DNA from: an uncultured Acidimicrobiales bacterium
Lineage (GTDB): Bacteria; Actinomycetota; Acidimicrobiia; Acidimicrobiales; SZUA-35
Length of the DNA: 46,779 nucleotides
Direction: 5' to 3'
NCBI GenBank assembly: GCA_937922805.1
Contig: CALAJV010000025.1
Span: 1 to 46,779, forward strand
In this document: piece after piece, positions 7,206 to 15,889 of the stretch
How the letters are laid out: the number at the start of each line of letters is the position of its first letter
Position numbering within the stretch: the first letter of the stretch is position 1
Notes under the pieces: model-generated
Told to the model about the DNA's origin: nothing
What the model saw: the letters and a program-made list of their open reading frames with translations, nothing else
Database searches by the model: none
Program-made: the position numbers and the translations under genes

Positions 7206-9920
7206 ATGCCGACCTTAATGCTGATTGACGGGAACTCACTTACTTACCGGGCCTTCTTCGCCCTTCCCGAGGATCTAGCCACCGCTAGTGGTCAGGTGAC
7301 GAATGCCGTTTTTGGCTTTACGTCGATGCTGATCAATCTCGTTCGGGATCACAAGCCGGATGGAGTTGTGGTCGCTTTCGATCGGCCAGAACCAACATTT
7401 CGCCATGAACAAGTCGAAACCTACAAAGCCAACCGTACAGCTGCGCCCGACATTCTTCGTCAGCAAATGGGACTGGTTCGAGAGGTTCTCGACGCCTTGG
7501 GTCTGCCCCAAATCGAACGGTCTGGTTTCGAGGCCGACGATCTTCTAGCCACATTGGCCACCAAGGGAGCAGCCGACGGGCTCGACATTCTTATCGTCAC
7601 CGGAGATCGAGACAGCTACCAGTTAGTGCAAGATCCGAACATTAAGGTCGTCTACAACAAACGGGGAGTAAGCGACTACGCCATTTACGATGAGGCTGGC
7701 ATTCTTGAGCGCACAGGAGTCACCCCACAAAAATACGTTGAGTATGCGGCGCTTCGCGGTGATAACTCTGACAATCTGCCGGGCGTTCCCGGAGTGGGGG
7801 AGAAGACCGCGGCGAAGCTCATTAACAAGTACGGCGGTATCGACGGACTTTACGCTGATCTCGATTCTCAGACGCCGAAGCTGCGTGAGAACCTAGCAGC
7901 TAGCGAGGAGCAGGTTCGGCTCAACGTTGTTGTCATGGAGCTGATCCGGGACATGGAGTTGGACGTCGAACCGGCCTCATACATCGGCATCGAGCCGTAT
8001 GACGATGATGAAGTACGTAAACTGTTCGACTTTCTCGAGTTTCGAACGTTGTATAACCGCTTGCCTGATGCCTTCTCCCTTGAGCCTACGGAGGAACGAC
8101 AACTGGCTGAGCTAGCCGTCAATATCAACGCTCCGAGTAGCGGCGATGAGATTGTCAAGGCGGTAGCTGCACTGCAAGCTTCCTCGAATCCCATCTCGGT
8201 TGCTGGCAGCCCAGCGGGGTTTGCCATCGCTTCAAGCAAAAGCGGCGACGGCGAGAACAGTTCCAACAACGAAGCGGCGCTGCGTGTTCTTTGGATAGCA
8301 GCCGCTAGTCTTCCTCGGCAAGATGGTTCGGCGACCGATGATCAGCTGTCGGTGGCTCGGTCTCTCTCGGAGTTGTTCGCCCAAGACGGCCCCGGTTTGT
8401 ATGCCCATGATGCCAAGCCAATAATTCGGTCGTTGTTGGATCATGGCATCGATTTCAGCGGTCTAGCCCTCGATACTTCTCTTGCTGCCTACTTGCTCGA
8501 TCCGGCTGGCAACTCCTACCCGCTCGATGTCCTTCTCAAGGAAAAGACGGAATTCTGTCTACCAGATGAAGGCGACACGCCGGAAGGTCAACTCGACTTC
8601 GACCAATCAGCTCGAAGTCCAGCAGAGATGGTTGCCTACGACGCAGCAGCGGTTGCCACCTTGGCGCCAAAGGTGTTAGCCGAAATCGATGAACAAGGCC
8701 TCCGGCAACTTAACGATGAAGTTGAGGTTCCATTGGTTCGAGTGTTGGCTCGAATGGAGAGGGCAGGTATCGGCGTTGATCGCAAAGAGTTGCAACGGTT
8801 GAATGCCGACATGACTGCGGAAGCGGATTCGTTGTCGGCTGAGATTCAGAAAGAAGCGGGCGAGGAGTTCAACGTCAACTCGACCAAGAAACTGCGCGAG
8901 ATATTGTTCGAGAAACTGGAACTCACCCCTCAGAAGAAAACGAAGACGGGCTACTCGACTGATCAAGCGACTCTCGAGAAGCTGTCGGGCGAACATCCGA
9001 TAATCGACCACTTGCTTCGCTACAGAGAAGTCGAGAAGTTACGGAGCACCTACGGCCAATCCTTGCTCGATTCAGCTTCATCCGACGATCGTATTCATGC
9101 CACGTTCAACCAAACGGTCGCCCGGACCGGTCGGCTGTCGAGCGAGAATCCGAACTTGCACAACATTCCGGTCCGTACCGAGCTTGGTCGTTCATTTCGC
9201 AAGGCATTCGTCCCAGCGAAAGGCAAAACGTTATTGGTTGCTGACTACAACCAAATTGAGTTGCGCTGCATTGCTCATCTCGCCGAGGATCCGGGCTTGA
9301 TCGAGGCCTTCACCACTAGCCAAGACGTTCACGCAATAACCGCCGCTCGGGTGTTTGACGTAGATCAAGACGATGTGAGCTTCGAGCAGCGCAGCAAGGC
9401 CAAGATGGTTTCTTACGGGCTGGCCTACGGTATGGAGGCCTATGGTCTCGGTCAACGACTGGGAATTCCGACCGGGGAAGCTCAAGTGATTCTTGATGCC
9501 TATTTTGATGGGTTTCCTGCGGTCAAAGAATATATGGATCGAACCGTGACCGAGGCCCGAAACCGGGGTTACACGATGACGCTTTTCGGTCGTCGGCGAG
9601 CGATTCCGGAGTTGATGAGCGACAATCGAAACATGCGCCAAGCGGGCGAGCGGCAAGCGATGAACGCTGGAATCCAAGGATTAGCAGCAGATATCTTCAA
9701 AGTTGCTCTAATTAATCTCGATGCCGCCGTATCCAGTAATCAAGCTTCAGCCCGGGTGGTGCTCCAGGTTCATGATGAAGTCATTGTCGAGATTGAACCA
9801 TCTGAGAAGGACAAATTTGCCGAGTTGGTGGTCGACGAGATGACGAACGCCTTTGAATTGCAGGTACCCCTCGAGGTCAACCTGAGTTTCGGCGACACCT
9901 GGGCCGACGCCAAAGACTAA
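7206..9920 (+). CDS. polA: DNA polymerase I
   Basis: A 904-residue repair and Okazaki-fragment polymerase with all three domains. Residues 1 to about 290 are the 5'-3' exonuclease (LMLIDGNSLTYRAFFALP; TGDRDSYQLV; GDNSDNLPGVPGVGEKTA). The middle domain lacks the Klenow ExoI D-x-E motif, so proofreading is probably lost, as is known for mycobacterial PolA. The polymerase domain has motif A VADYNQIELR (usual DYSQIELR, here Asn), motif B around RSKAKMVSYGLAYGM and motif C QVHDEV. The ATG at 7206 is preferred over the adjoining TTG at 7203; AGGA lies about 10 bases upstream. A strong terminator follows at 10034. Confidence 0.96.
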   Translation: MPTLMLIDGNSLTYRAFFALPEDLATASGQVTNAVFGFTSMLINLVRDHKPDGVVVAFDRPEPTFRHEQVETYKANRTAAPDILRQQMGLVREVLDALGLPQIERSGFEADDLLATLATKGAADGLDILIVTGDRDSYQLVQDPNIKVVYNKRGVSDYAIYDEAGILERTGVTPQKYVEYAALRGDNSDNLPGVPGVGEKTAAKLINKYGGIDGLYADLDSQTPKLRENLAASEEQVRLNVVVMELIRDMELDVEPASYIGIEPYDDDEVRKLFDFLEFRTLYNRLPDAFSLEPTEERQLAELAVNINAPSSGDEIVKAVAALQASSNPISVAGSPAGFAIASSKSGDGENSSNNEAALRVLWIAAASLPRQDGSATDDQLSVARSLSELFAQDGPGLYAHDAKPIIRSLLDHGIDFSGLALDTSLAAYLLDPAGNSYPLDVLLKEKTEFCLPDEGDTPEGQLDFDQSARSPAEMVAYDAAAVATLAPKVLAEIDEQGLRQLNDEVEVPLVRVLARMERAGIGVDRKELQRLNADMTAEADSLSAEIQKEAGEEFNVNSTKKLREILFEKLELTPQKKTKTGYSTDQATLEKLSGEHPIIDHLLRYREVEKLRSTYGQSLLDSASSDDRIHATFNQTVARTGRLSSENPNLHNIPVRTELGRSFRKAFVPAKGKTLLVADYNQIELRCIAHLAEDPGLIEAFTTSQDVHAITAARVFDVDQDDVSFEQRSKAKMVSYGLAYGMEAYGLGQRLGIPTGEAQVILDAYFDGFPAVKEYMDRTVTEARNRGYTMTLFGRRRAIPELMSDNRNMRQAGERQAMNAGIQGLAADIFKVALINLDAAVSSNQASARVVLQVHDEVIVEIEPSEKDKFAELVVDEMTNAFELQVPLEVNLSFGDTWADAKD

Positions 9921-10033
9921 GTGGGCGGCCACGAAGTGGCCCGCTCCAAGCTAGTGCGTCGACCAATTTTGGCTAGTTGTTACGACAGTAATTGGGGAGT
10001 TTATTAGCCCGATATCGCTGGTAACCTAACATC

Positions 10034-10059
10034 GGGTGAGAAACGCTCACCCTCTTTTT
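10034..10059 (+). terminator. Rho-independent terminator after polA
   Basis: GGGTGAG pairs perfectly with CTCACCC around a 5-base loop (AAACG) and is followed by TCTTTTT. A second hairpin (GGCCAC-GAA-GTGGCC, 9924-9945) directly follows the polA stop but has no T-run. Confidence 0.85.
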
Positions 10060-10156
10060 GTATGTCTGAACGATCGACTGTTCTTCCGGCCCTTACCGCA
10101 GATCAGCGATAGCCCCTCAGCATTGAAGAGACCACTCTGAAAGTGTCCCCTATCTC

Positions 10157-11677
10157 GTGTCCACTACCGAAGTAAGTACCCCTATGAGCGAAGAAGTTTC
10201 CGAAAATCCGCCGCCCGCCGATGGTGAGTACGTTCCTCGCCAAATAACCGCTAACGATCTTGAAGGTTCGCTCGACGATGCCTACGCAGCATCGATGGTC
10301 ATGGTCGATGACGGCCAATTAGTCAGCGGAACAGTTGTCCGAGTCGACCGCGATGAGGTCCTCGTTGACATTGGCTACAAGAGTGAGGGCGTTATTCCGG
10401 CCCGCGAGCTCTCAATCCGCAATGATGTTGATCCGGGCGAGATCGTCTCGGTTGGCGATCAGCTGGAAGCACTCGTTCTCCAAAAAGAAGACAAAGAAGG
10501 CCGTCTTCTACTCTCCAAAAAGCGAGCTCAGTACGAGCGAGCCTGGGGCACAATCGAAGAAATCAAAGAGCGCGATGGCATGGTCTCTGGACCAGTTATC
10601 GAAGTTGTCAAGGGCGGCCTGATCATCGACATCGGCCTTCGAGGCTTCCTGCCAGCGTCGCTAGTAGAACTCCGACGAGTTCGCGACCTGCAGCCATACA
10701 TGGGCCGCAACATCGAAGCCAAGATCATCGAGCTTGACAAAAACCGAAACAACGTTGTCTTGTCTCGTCGGGCGTACTTGGAAGAAACGCAAAAGGAACA
10801 GCGAGAAGATTTCTTGGCCAACCTCAGCCCAGGCGAGGTGCGCTCTGGCGTCGTTTCATCAGTGGTCAACTTTGGTGCATTCGTCGACCTTGGCGGCATG
10901 GACGGCCTCATTCACGTTTCTGAGCTCTCATGGAAGCACGTCGATCACCCTGGATCGGTTGTCACCGTCGGTGATGAAGTGACCGTTCAGGTCCTCGAAG
11001 TCGATTTAAGTCGAGAGCGAATTTCGCTGTCGTTGAAGGCTACGCAACAGGATCCTTGGCAGGAGTTTGCCACCAGCCACCGCGTCGGTGAACTGGTTTA
11101 CGGTCGTGTCACCAAGCTTGTTCCGTTCGGCTCCTTCGTTCAGGTCGGCGACGGCATCGAGGGTCTCGTACACATCTCAGAAATGTCGGCTCACCACATC
11201 GATTTGCCGGAACAGGTAGTTACTCCAGGCGAAGAGCTTTGGGTCAAGATCATCGATATTGATCTCCAACGACGACGAATTAGCTTGTCTATCAAGCAGG
11301 CCGCCGAGGGCGGCGTCGTGGCTCAGGAATACCAGGAGCACTTTGGCGAGCACGCCTTCGATGATGAGGGTAACTACATCGGCCCAACCGAGGTACACCC
11401 AGAAACCGAAGCTGCGTGGGCTGAGTACTACGAAGAGCTAGACGGAAGCGGCGGAGCGGCCACTGGCCCTGCTCCCGAGGCTCCAGCACCTGATGCAGTA
11501 GCTTCTACAGAGGAGCCGGTTGCTGGTGAAGCTGTTGCCGAGGCACCTGTTGTTGATGCGGCCGCTGCTGCTGAGGTTTCAGCTGTAGAAGAGGCTGCTC
11601 CCGCTGCTGAAGCTCCGGTTGTCGAAGCTCCCGCTGCGACCGAAGAGACTCCGGCTGATCCTCCAGCCGAAGCATAG
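10157..11677 (+). CDS. rpsA: 30S ribosomal protein S1
   Basis: S1 binds mRNA and helps initiation on the 30S subunit. Four S1 (OB-fold) repeats are visible at about 53-121, 138-203, 222-292 and 307-377. They include VVRVDRDEVLVDIGYKSEGV, VNFGAFVDLGGMDGLIHVSE and VPFGSFVQVGDGIEGLVHIS, the four-repeat form usual in Actinobacteria. Residues about 440-506 are an Ala/Pro/Glu-rich tail, probably disordered. The start is uncertain: GTG at 10157 or ATG at 10184 (Met10), neither with a clear Shine-Dalgarno sequence. The gene follows polA as in other actinobacteria but is a separate unit because of the terminator between them. Confidence 0.96.
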   Translation: MSTTEVSTPMSEEVSENPPPADGEYVPRQITANDLEGSLDDAYAASMVMVDDGQLVSGTVVRVDRDEVLVDIGYKSEGVIPARELSIRNDVDPGEIVSVGDQLEALVLQKEDKEGRLLLSKKRAQYERAWGTIEEIKERDGMVSGPVIEVVKGGLIIDIGLRGFLPASLVELRRVRDLQPYMGRNIEAKIIELDKNRNNVVLSRRAYLEETQKEQREDFLANLSPGEVRSGVVSSVVNFGAFVDLGGMDGLIHVSELSWKHVDHPGSVVTVGDEVTVQVLEVDLSRERISLSLKATQQDPWQEFATSHRVGELVYGRVTKLVPFGSFVQVGDGIEGLVHISEMSAHHIDLPEQVVTPGEELWVKIIDIDLQRRRISLSIKQAAEGGVVAQEYQEHFGEHAFDDEGNYIGPTEVHPETEAAWAEYYEELDGSGGAATGPAPEAPAPDAVASTEEPVAGEAVAEAPVVDAAAAAEVSAVEEAAPAAEAPVVEAPAATEETPADPPAEA

Positions 11678-11819
11678 TTTTGTTCGGCCAAGCATCGAGC
11701 TGCTAGTGGTAACGGGCATCTAGTTCAAATCACTATTAGTTTGCCGATGTGTGCGGCAACAATCGAAACAACGATAGAGATTGCCAGCCAGCAAATTCCG
11801 GCTCGGACATCGAACAGAT

Positions 11820-11856
11820 AAAGCGGTTAGCCACTAGTGGCTAACCGCTTTTGTTC
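11820..11856 (+). terminator. 32-base perfect palindrome with T-rich tail, terminator after rpsA
   Basis: Bases 11820-11851 form a perfect inverted repeat centred on CACTAGTG, with arms AAGCGGTTAGCC and GGCTAACCGCTT. As RNA this gives a stem of about 14 pairs with a CUAG loop, followed by a T-containing tail (TTTTGTTCGTTTT). It lies about 140 bases after the rpsA stop. Confidence 0.72.
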
Positions 11857-11973
11857 GTTTTGGTCTGTCATCGGAACAAATTTCGCTGTGCTGACCGGTC
11901 CCGTGATAGCTGTCTGGTCAGTCGCAGCCAAAAATCTCGCAAGTCGTTTTGGCGAATTCCTAAGCTAGTGCCC

Positions 11974-12000
11974 TTGACGCGCCGAAAGAAAGTCTAAGTA
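11974..12000 (+). promoter_or_regulatory. Candidate promoter of the Tad operon
   Basis: TTGACG (11974-11979) is followed after 15 bases by TAAGTA (11995-12000), 46 bases before the cpaB start. The spacing is short and the -10 box weak, so this is only a suggestion. Confidence 0.3.
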
Positions 12001-12045
12001 GGTGCCGCGGCGGGTCAACCGCCATTCACATTGCAGGAGAGTGTC

Positions 12046-13227
12046 GTGAAGTCACGGCGAACAATCATACTTATCGTTGCTGTAGCGCTTGGCGCTCTCG
12101 CCGCCGTTGGGCTGTTGAGTTACGTCCAGAACGCTCAGGACTCGGCCGGAGAAGCTAACTCCACCGTCGATGTCTGGGTTGTAGCTCAACCAATTCCCAA
12201 GGGCACGCCAGCGCAGTCGGCCATCGAGCAGGGGCTGTTGGCGAAAGAGCAAACAGCGGCCAAGCTCAGCCCAAGCACTGCAGTGATCGATCCCGATGCG
12301 GAACTCGCCGGGTTTGTAGCGGTAGCCGATCTGCCAATCGGTATGCCGATCGTGACCGGAACATTTGCTTCGCCAAGCGTCGTCAACACCGGTATTACTG
12401 ATCGACTCGAAGGAACCGGGCTTACGACTGCCACGTTCACGGTCGACCCGAATAGAGGCGTCGCTCACTTGATAGAACCGGGTGACTTCGTGAACGTCAT
12501 GGTCGAGCGACCTTGGGAAGCCCCTTTCTGGGAAGAAGATCCTCCGGTTGACCTGACTGAAAACGCTAGAGCAGAACTCGAAGCCATCTTGGCTGAAAAC
12601 GATGACGTACGGCCGATCCTGACTGACGTGTATCCAGTCGACGCTCGATTCGTTTATCACAAGGCTGAAGTCCTAGCTGTGGGAGAAGCACTAACTCCAG
12701 ATCTCGGTGAGCAAGTACCGCTCGAAGGCGAAGAAGCTCAGGTGCAAAATAAGAGCTTGATAACCTTGATGGTTCCGCCGGAAGTAACCCAGATCATTCT
12801 TGGCGCCGATCGCGACAAAATTTACCTGACATTGGTTCCCGACGACTATGAACCAAGGGCCATTCAACCGCTTGACCCTACAACTCAGGTCCTACCGGGC
12901 GAAGACTCTGCCCGGCTCACACCTTACATCGGCTTCGACGGAGTTCAGGCTCGAGATCGTTCGACTGATGGCCTCCAGTTCGGCGACGACGGAGAATCAC
13001 GAATCGGCCAGACTCCAGGTTCAGGCTCCCAACAGACGGAAACTGACACCGGTGGAGACACTGAGTCGTCTGCCAACTTGGGGGAATCGACAGATGATAC
13101 CACCGGCGGCGGTGACGGATTCGCAACTGGTGGTGAATCCGATCAAGCCGATGAGGATGACCCCGATGCCGAAGATGCTGAAGGTGCTGAAGAGCTTCCA
13201 GAACAGATCGATGGGGCAAACCCATAA
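12046..13227 (+). CDS. cpaB: Flp/Tad pilus assembly protein CpaB (SAF domain)
   Basis: A 393-residue membrane-anchored, extracytoplasmic protein. After SRR comes one membrane segment (residues about 5-24, IILIVAVALGALAAVGLLSYV), then a CpaB/RcpC-type SAF and beta-rich region (VWVVAQPIPKGT; LPIGMPIVTGTF; VAHLIEPGDFVNVMV). Residues about 305-393 are Asp/Glu/Gly/Ser-rich and probably disordered. The GTG at 12046 is chosen because AGGAG lies 6 bases upstream; the in-frame TTG at 12031 would place that site inside the gene. Its stop and the next start share one base (TAATG). CpaB is thought to help organise the pilus channel in the envelope. Confidence 0.85.
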   Translation: MKSRRTIILIVAVALGALAAVGLLSYVQNAQDSAGEANSTVDVWVVAQPIPKGTPAQSAIEQGLLAKEQTAAKLSPSTAVIDPDAELAGFVAVADLPIGMPIVTGTFASPSVVNTGITDRLEGTGLTTATFTVDPNRGVAHLIEPGDFVNVMVERPWEAPFWEEDPPVDLTENARAELEAILAENDDVRPILTDVYPVDARFVYHKAEVLAVGEALTPDLGEQVPLEGEEAQVQNKSLITLMVPPEVTQIILGADRDKIYLTLVPDDYEPRAIQPLDPTTQVLPGEDSARLTPYIGFDGVQARDRSTDGLQFGDDGESRIGQTPGSGSQQTETDTGGDTESSANLGESTDDTTGGGDGFATGGESDQADEDDPDAEDAEGAEELPEQIDGANP

Positions 13228-14504
13228 TGAATGAAGACTACGACTTCTCCAATTTGGATGACTTTGGCGATGCCGAATCTGTCCAGAGCGATCTCGAGCC
13301 CGAGCACCGGCTTGCCGGTGGCGCAGCTCTGGCCATCGTCGATACCGACGAGGGGGTTAGGAACTATCTCGAAGGACTCTTCGAAGGCGCCGTCGATTCA
13401 GCCTCGACCCTGACCGAGATGGAGCCGCAGCTGGGGTTAGCTTCTCGAGTGGTCGTTCTAGGTCCGTCTTGTGCTGGCCCTTCTGATTTGGCCATTGTCG
13501 AACAATGGAGTCGAACGTTCCCGAATGTGGCGACGGTACTGGTAACTCCCGAGCTCACGACCCAGCTTCTACACAAGGCCCTCAGGGCCGGTGTAAAAGA
13601 TGTGTTGTCGGCCCCGATCGATCAGCCGTTGCTCATCGAAACCGTTGACCGAATTGCCGACTCATTGCCAGTGGCTTCTCAGATGGTTGTTGGTGGCGAT
13701 GATCAGGCACCGATGTCTGACGGTGAAGTCGGTCGAGTGATCAGCGTTTTTTCTACCAAAGGCGGTTCGGGAAAGTCCGTGTGCGCAACGAACCTAGCTT
13801 CGGTGCTCGCCCGACGATCTGATGCCCCGGTAGTTCTTATCGACGGCCACATGCAGTTTGGCGATGTTGCCGTGATGATGAAGCTTCAGCCTGAACACAC
13901 CGCGGTTGATGCCATTGCTGTACTGGACCAGAACGATCCAGAATCGATAATGCGGCTTATGTCAGTTCATGAGCCGACTGGGCTACTAGTCCTCCCCGCA
14001 CCGCTTGAACCGACGTTCGCCGACCAGATCACTGGTGAACAGGTGAAAGGTATTATCTCGGCCGCTCGCCGGTTCGCTGGGCATGTCATTATCGACTTGC
14101 CAGCGATCTTCAACGAGGTGGTGTTGAGCTCACTTGAGCTGAGTGACGACATTGTTCTGGTCGCTGGCCTCGACATTCCTAACATTAAGAACCTGAAGAT
14201 AGGCCTGAGCACGCTTTCGTTGCTCAGTATTCCTGACGAAAAGCTTCACCTGGTTCTTAACCGCTCTAACTCAAAAGTGAAGCTTGACGTAGGTGAAGTG
14301 GAACGAACCATCGGTTTGGATGCGGCGACGCACGTGCCGTCTGACGTCGTCGTTCCAATCTCGGTCAATAGAGGTTCCCCGGTTGTTCTGTCAGCCCAGA
14401 AGTCAGGTGTTGCTCGGGCGTTCGAGCAGCTCGCTTTGCGCTTCTTGGACGGTGCCGCAGCGGAGTCGGCTGGAAGTTCCAGCAAACGCAAGTTCTTTGG
14501 ATGA
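13227..14504 (+). CDS. cpaE: Tad pilus localisation ATPase CpaE/TadZ
   Basis: A 425-residue protein of the ParA/MinD family. Residues about 32-145 are an atypical receiver-like domain, as in known TadZ/CpaE proteins. Residues 170-410 are the ATPase, with deviant Walker A KGGSGKS (178-184) and the Asp of VLIDGHMQFGDVAVM. The switch II and Walker B region is HVIIDLPAIF. It is expected to place the Tad machine in the cell. It starts inside the cpaB stop (TAATG) and ends 20 bases before cpaF. The C-terminus is Ser/Lys-rich. Confidence 0.9.
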   Translation: MNEDYDFSNLDDFGDAESVQSDLEPEHRLAGGAALAIVDTDEGVRNYLEGLFEGAVDSASTLTEMEPQLGLASRVVVLGPSCAGPSDLAIVEQWSRTFPNVATVLVTPELTTQLLHKALRAGVKDVLSAPIDQPLLIETVDRIADSLPVASQMVVGGDDQAPMSDGEVGRVISVFSTKGGSGKSVCATNLASVLARRSDAPVVLIDGHMQFGDVAVMMKLQPEHTAVDAIAVLDQNDPESIMRLMSVHEPTGLLVLPAPLEPTFADQITGEQVKGIISAARRFAGHVIIDLPAIFNEVVLSSLELSDDIVLVAGLDIPNIKNLKIGLSTLSLLSIPDEKLHLVLNRSNSKVKLDVGEVERTIGLDAATHVPSDVVVPISVNRGSPVVLSAQKSGVARAFEQLALRFLDGAAAESAGSSSKRKFFG

Positions 14505-14524
14505 TTTGATTAGGAGCGAAGGCG

Positions 14525-15889
14525 ATGTCTCTCTACCAACGACTCAATGAAGGCTCGGATGAGCCGGTTACCCAGCAGGCAGCTCGAAACAGTGTGCTAG
14601 ACGACCTGCGACATAGAGTTCACGGCACGCTCATCGAAGAGCTTGGTCCGGTCCTGTACGACAAGAGATTGTCGGACGATGAACTCAAAAAATTGGTGCA
14701 TGATGCCCTACACGCTGCGTTGGCCCAAGAGCGAACTCCGATCTCGGCGTCGGACAAAGCGCAACTAATTCAGGATGTCTCCGATGACATCTTGGGTTAC
14801 GGCCCGATCGACAAGCTATTGCGTGATGAAGACGTCACCGAAATCATGTGCAACGGTCCTGATCAAATTTTCGCCGAACGGAGCGGCAAGCTCGTGGTCG
14901 AAGAGGTCACCTTTAGTGATGAGGCCCAGCTCCGGCGAGTCATCGATAAGATCGTCTCTCAAGTGGGTCGTCGAATCGACGAATCGAGCCCTCTTTGTGA
15001 TGCTCGATTGCCCGACGGATCCCGTGTCAACGCAATTATTTCCCCGTTGGCTGTGGGCGGGCCGTACCTGACCATCCGAAAATTCTCCACCGATCCACTA
15101 CGGATCGACGACCTTATTCGGTTCGGAACGCTAAGCGTTCACGCCGCCCGGTTTCTTCAAGCCTGCATCGTCGGCAAGTTGAATGTCATTGTGTCTGGAG
15201 GTACCGGTACCGGTAAGACAACAACGTTGAATGTTCTCAGTTCCTTCATCCCCGAGACCGAACGAATCATTACCGTTGAGGATGCCAAAGAGCTCCAGCT
15301 AAATCAGGAGCACGTGCTGTCGCTTGAAACTCGCCCTCCGAATATCGAGGGCAACGGTGAAATCTCCATTCGAGATCTAGTGAAGAATACTCTTCGTATG
15401 AGGCCGGATCGAATCGTTGTAGGCGAGTGTCGGTCGGGCGAAGCCCTCGACATGTTGCAAGCTATGAATACGGGCCACGATGGTTCGTTGACAACCCTGC
15501 ACGCCAACACCCCTCGTGATTCTCTAAGCCGACTTGAAACGCTAGTCCTTATGGCCGGCTTTGATCTTCCGGTCCGAGCAATTCGCGAGCAGATCTCGTC
15601 GGCGGTGGACTGTATTGTTCAGCTTCAGCGTCTCCGAGACGGCACCCGACGAATCACCCACATTACCGAGGTGGCTGGGATGGAGGGAGACATCATAACG
15701 CTTCAAGACGTGTTCATGTTTGACTTCGCGGCCGGTGTTGACGAACAGGGTAGGTTCAAGGGCCAGCTAAAACCGACTGGTGTGCGACCGAAGTTCGCTC
15801 AGAAATTGGCAGACAATGGAATCCGACTCGGCCCAGAAATGTTCTCTCCGGCCGGGCCCGAGGCTCAGCAGAAGGGTCGCGGCAGGTAA
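14525..15889 (+). CDS. cpaF: Tad pilus motor ATPase CpaF/TadA
   Basis: The secretion ATPase that powers pilus assembly (GspE/VirB11 superfamily), a cytoplasmic hexamer. Walker A GGTGTGKT is at 225-232, the Asp-box region at 248-256 (IITVEDAKELQL), Walker B with catalytic Glu301 in DRIVVGECRSGEA and the His box GHDGSLTTLHAN at 318-328. The 454-residue length is normal. AGGAG lies 9 bases before the ATG. Its TAA overlaps the next ATG (TAATG), so it is coupled to tadB. Confidence 0.95.
   Translation: MSLYQRLNEGSDEPVTQQAARNSVLDDLRHRVHGTLIEELGPVLYDKRLSDDELKKLVHDALHAALAQERTPISASDKAQLIQDVSDDILGYGPIDKLLRDEDVTEIMCNGPDQIFAERSGKLVVEEVTFSDEAQLRRVIDKIVSQVGRRIDESSPLCDARLPDGSRVNAIISPLAVGGPYLTIRKFSTDPLRIDDLIRFGTLSVHAARFLQACIVGKLNVIVSGGTGTGKTTTLNVLSSFIPETERIITVEDAKELQLNQEHVLSLETRPPNIEGNGEISIRDLVKNTLRMRPDRIVVGECRSGEALDMLQAMNTGHDGSLTTLHANTPRDSLSRLETLVLMAGFDLPVRAIREQISSAVDCIVQLQRLRDGTRRITHITEVAGMEGDIITLQDVFMFDFAAGVDEQGRFKGQLKPTGVRPKFAQKLADNGIRLGPEMFSPAGPEAQQKGRGR

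Larger units (their letters stand above)
11678..12045. other. Intergenic region between rpsA and the Tad locus
   Basis: About 370 bases without a credible gene. It holds the palindromic terminator at 11820-11851 and a candidate promoter near 11974-12000. I see nothing else. Confidence 0.7.

Noticed and set aside
9231..9677. A 148-codon minus-strand frame inside polA
   Set aside because: Antisense shadow of the polymerase palm domain.
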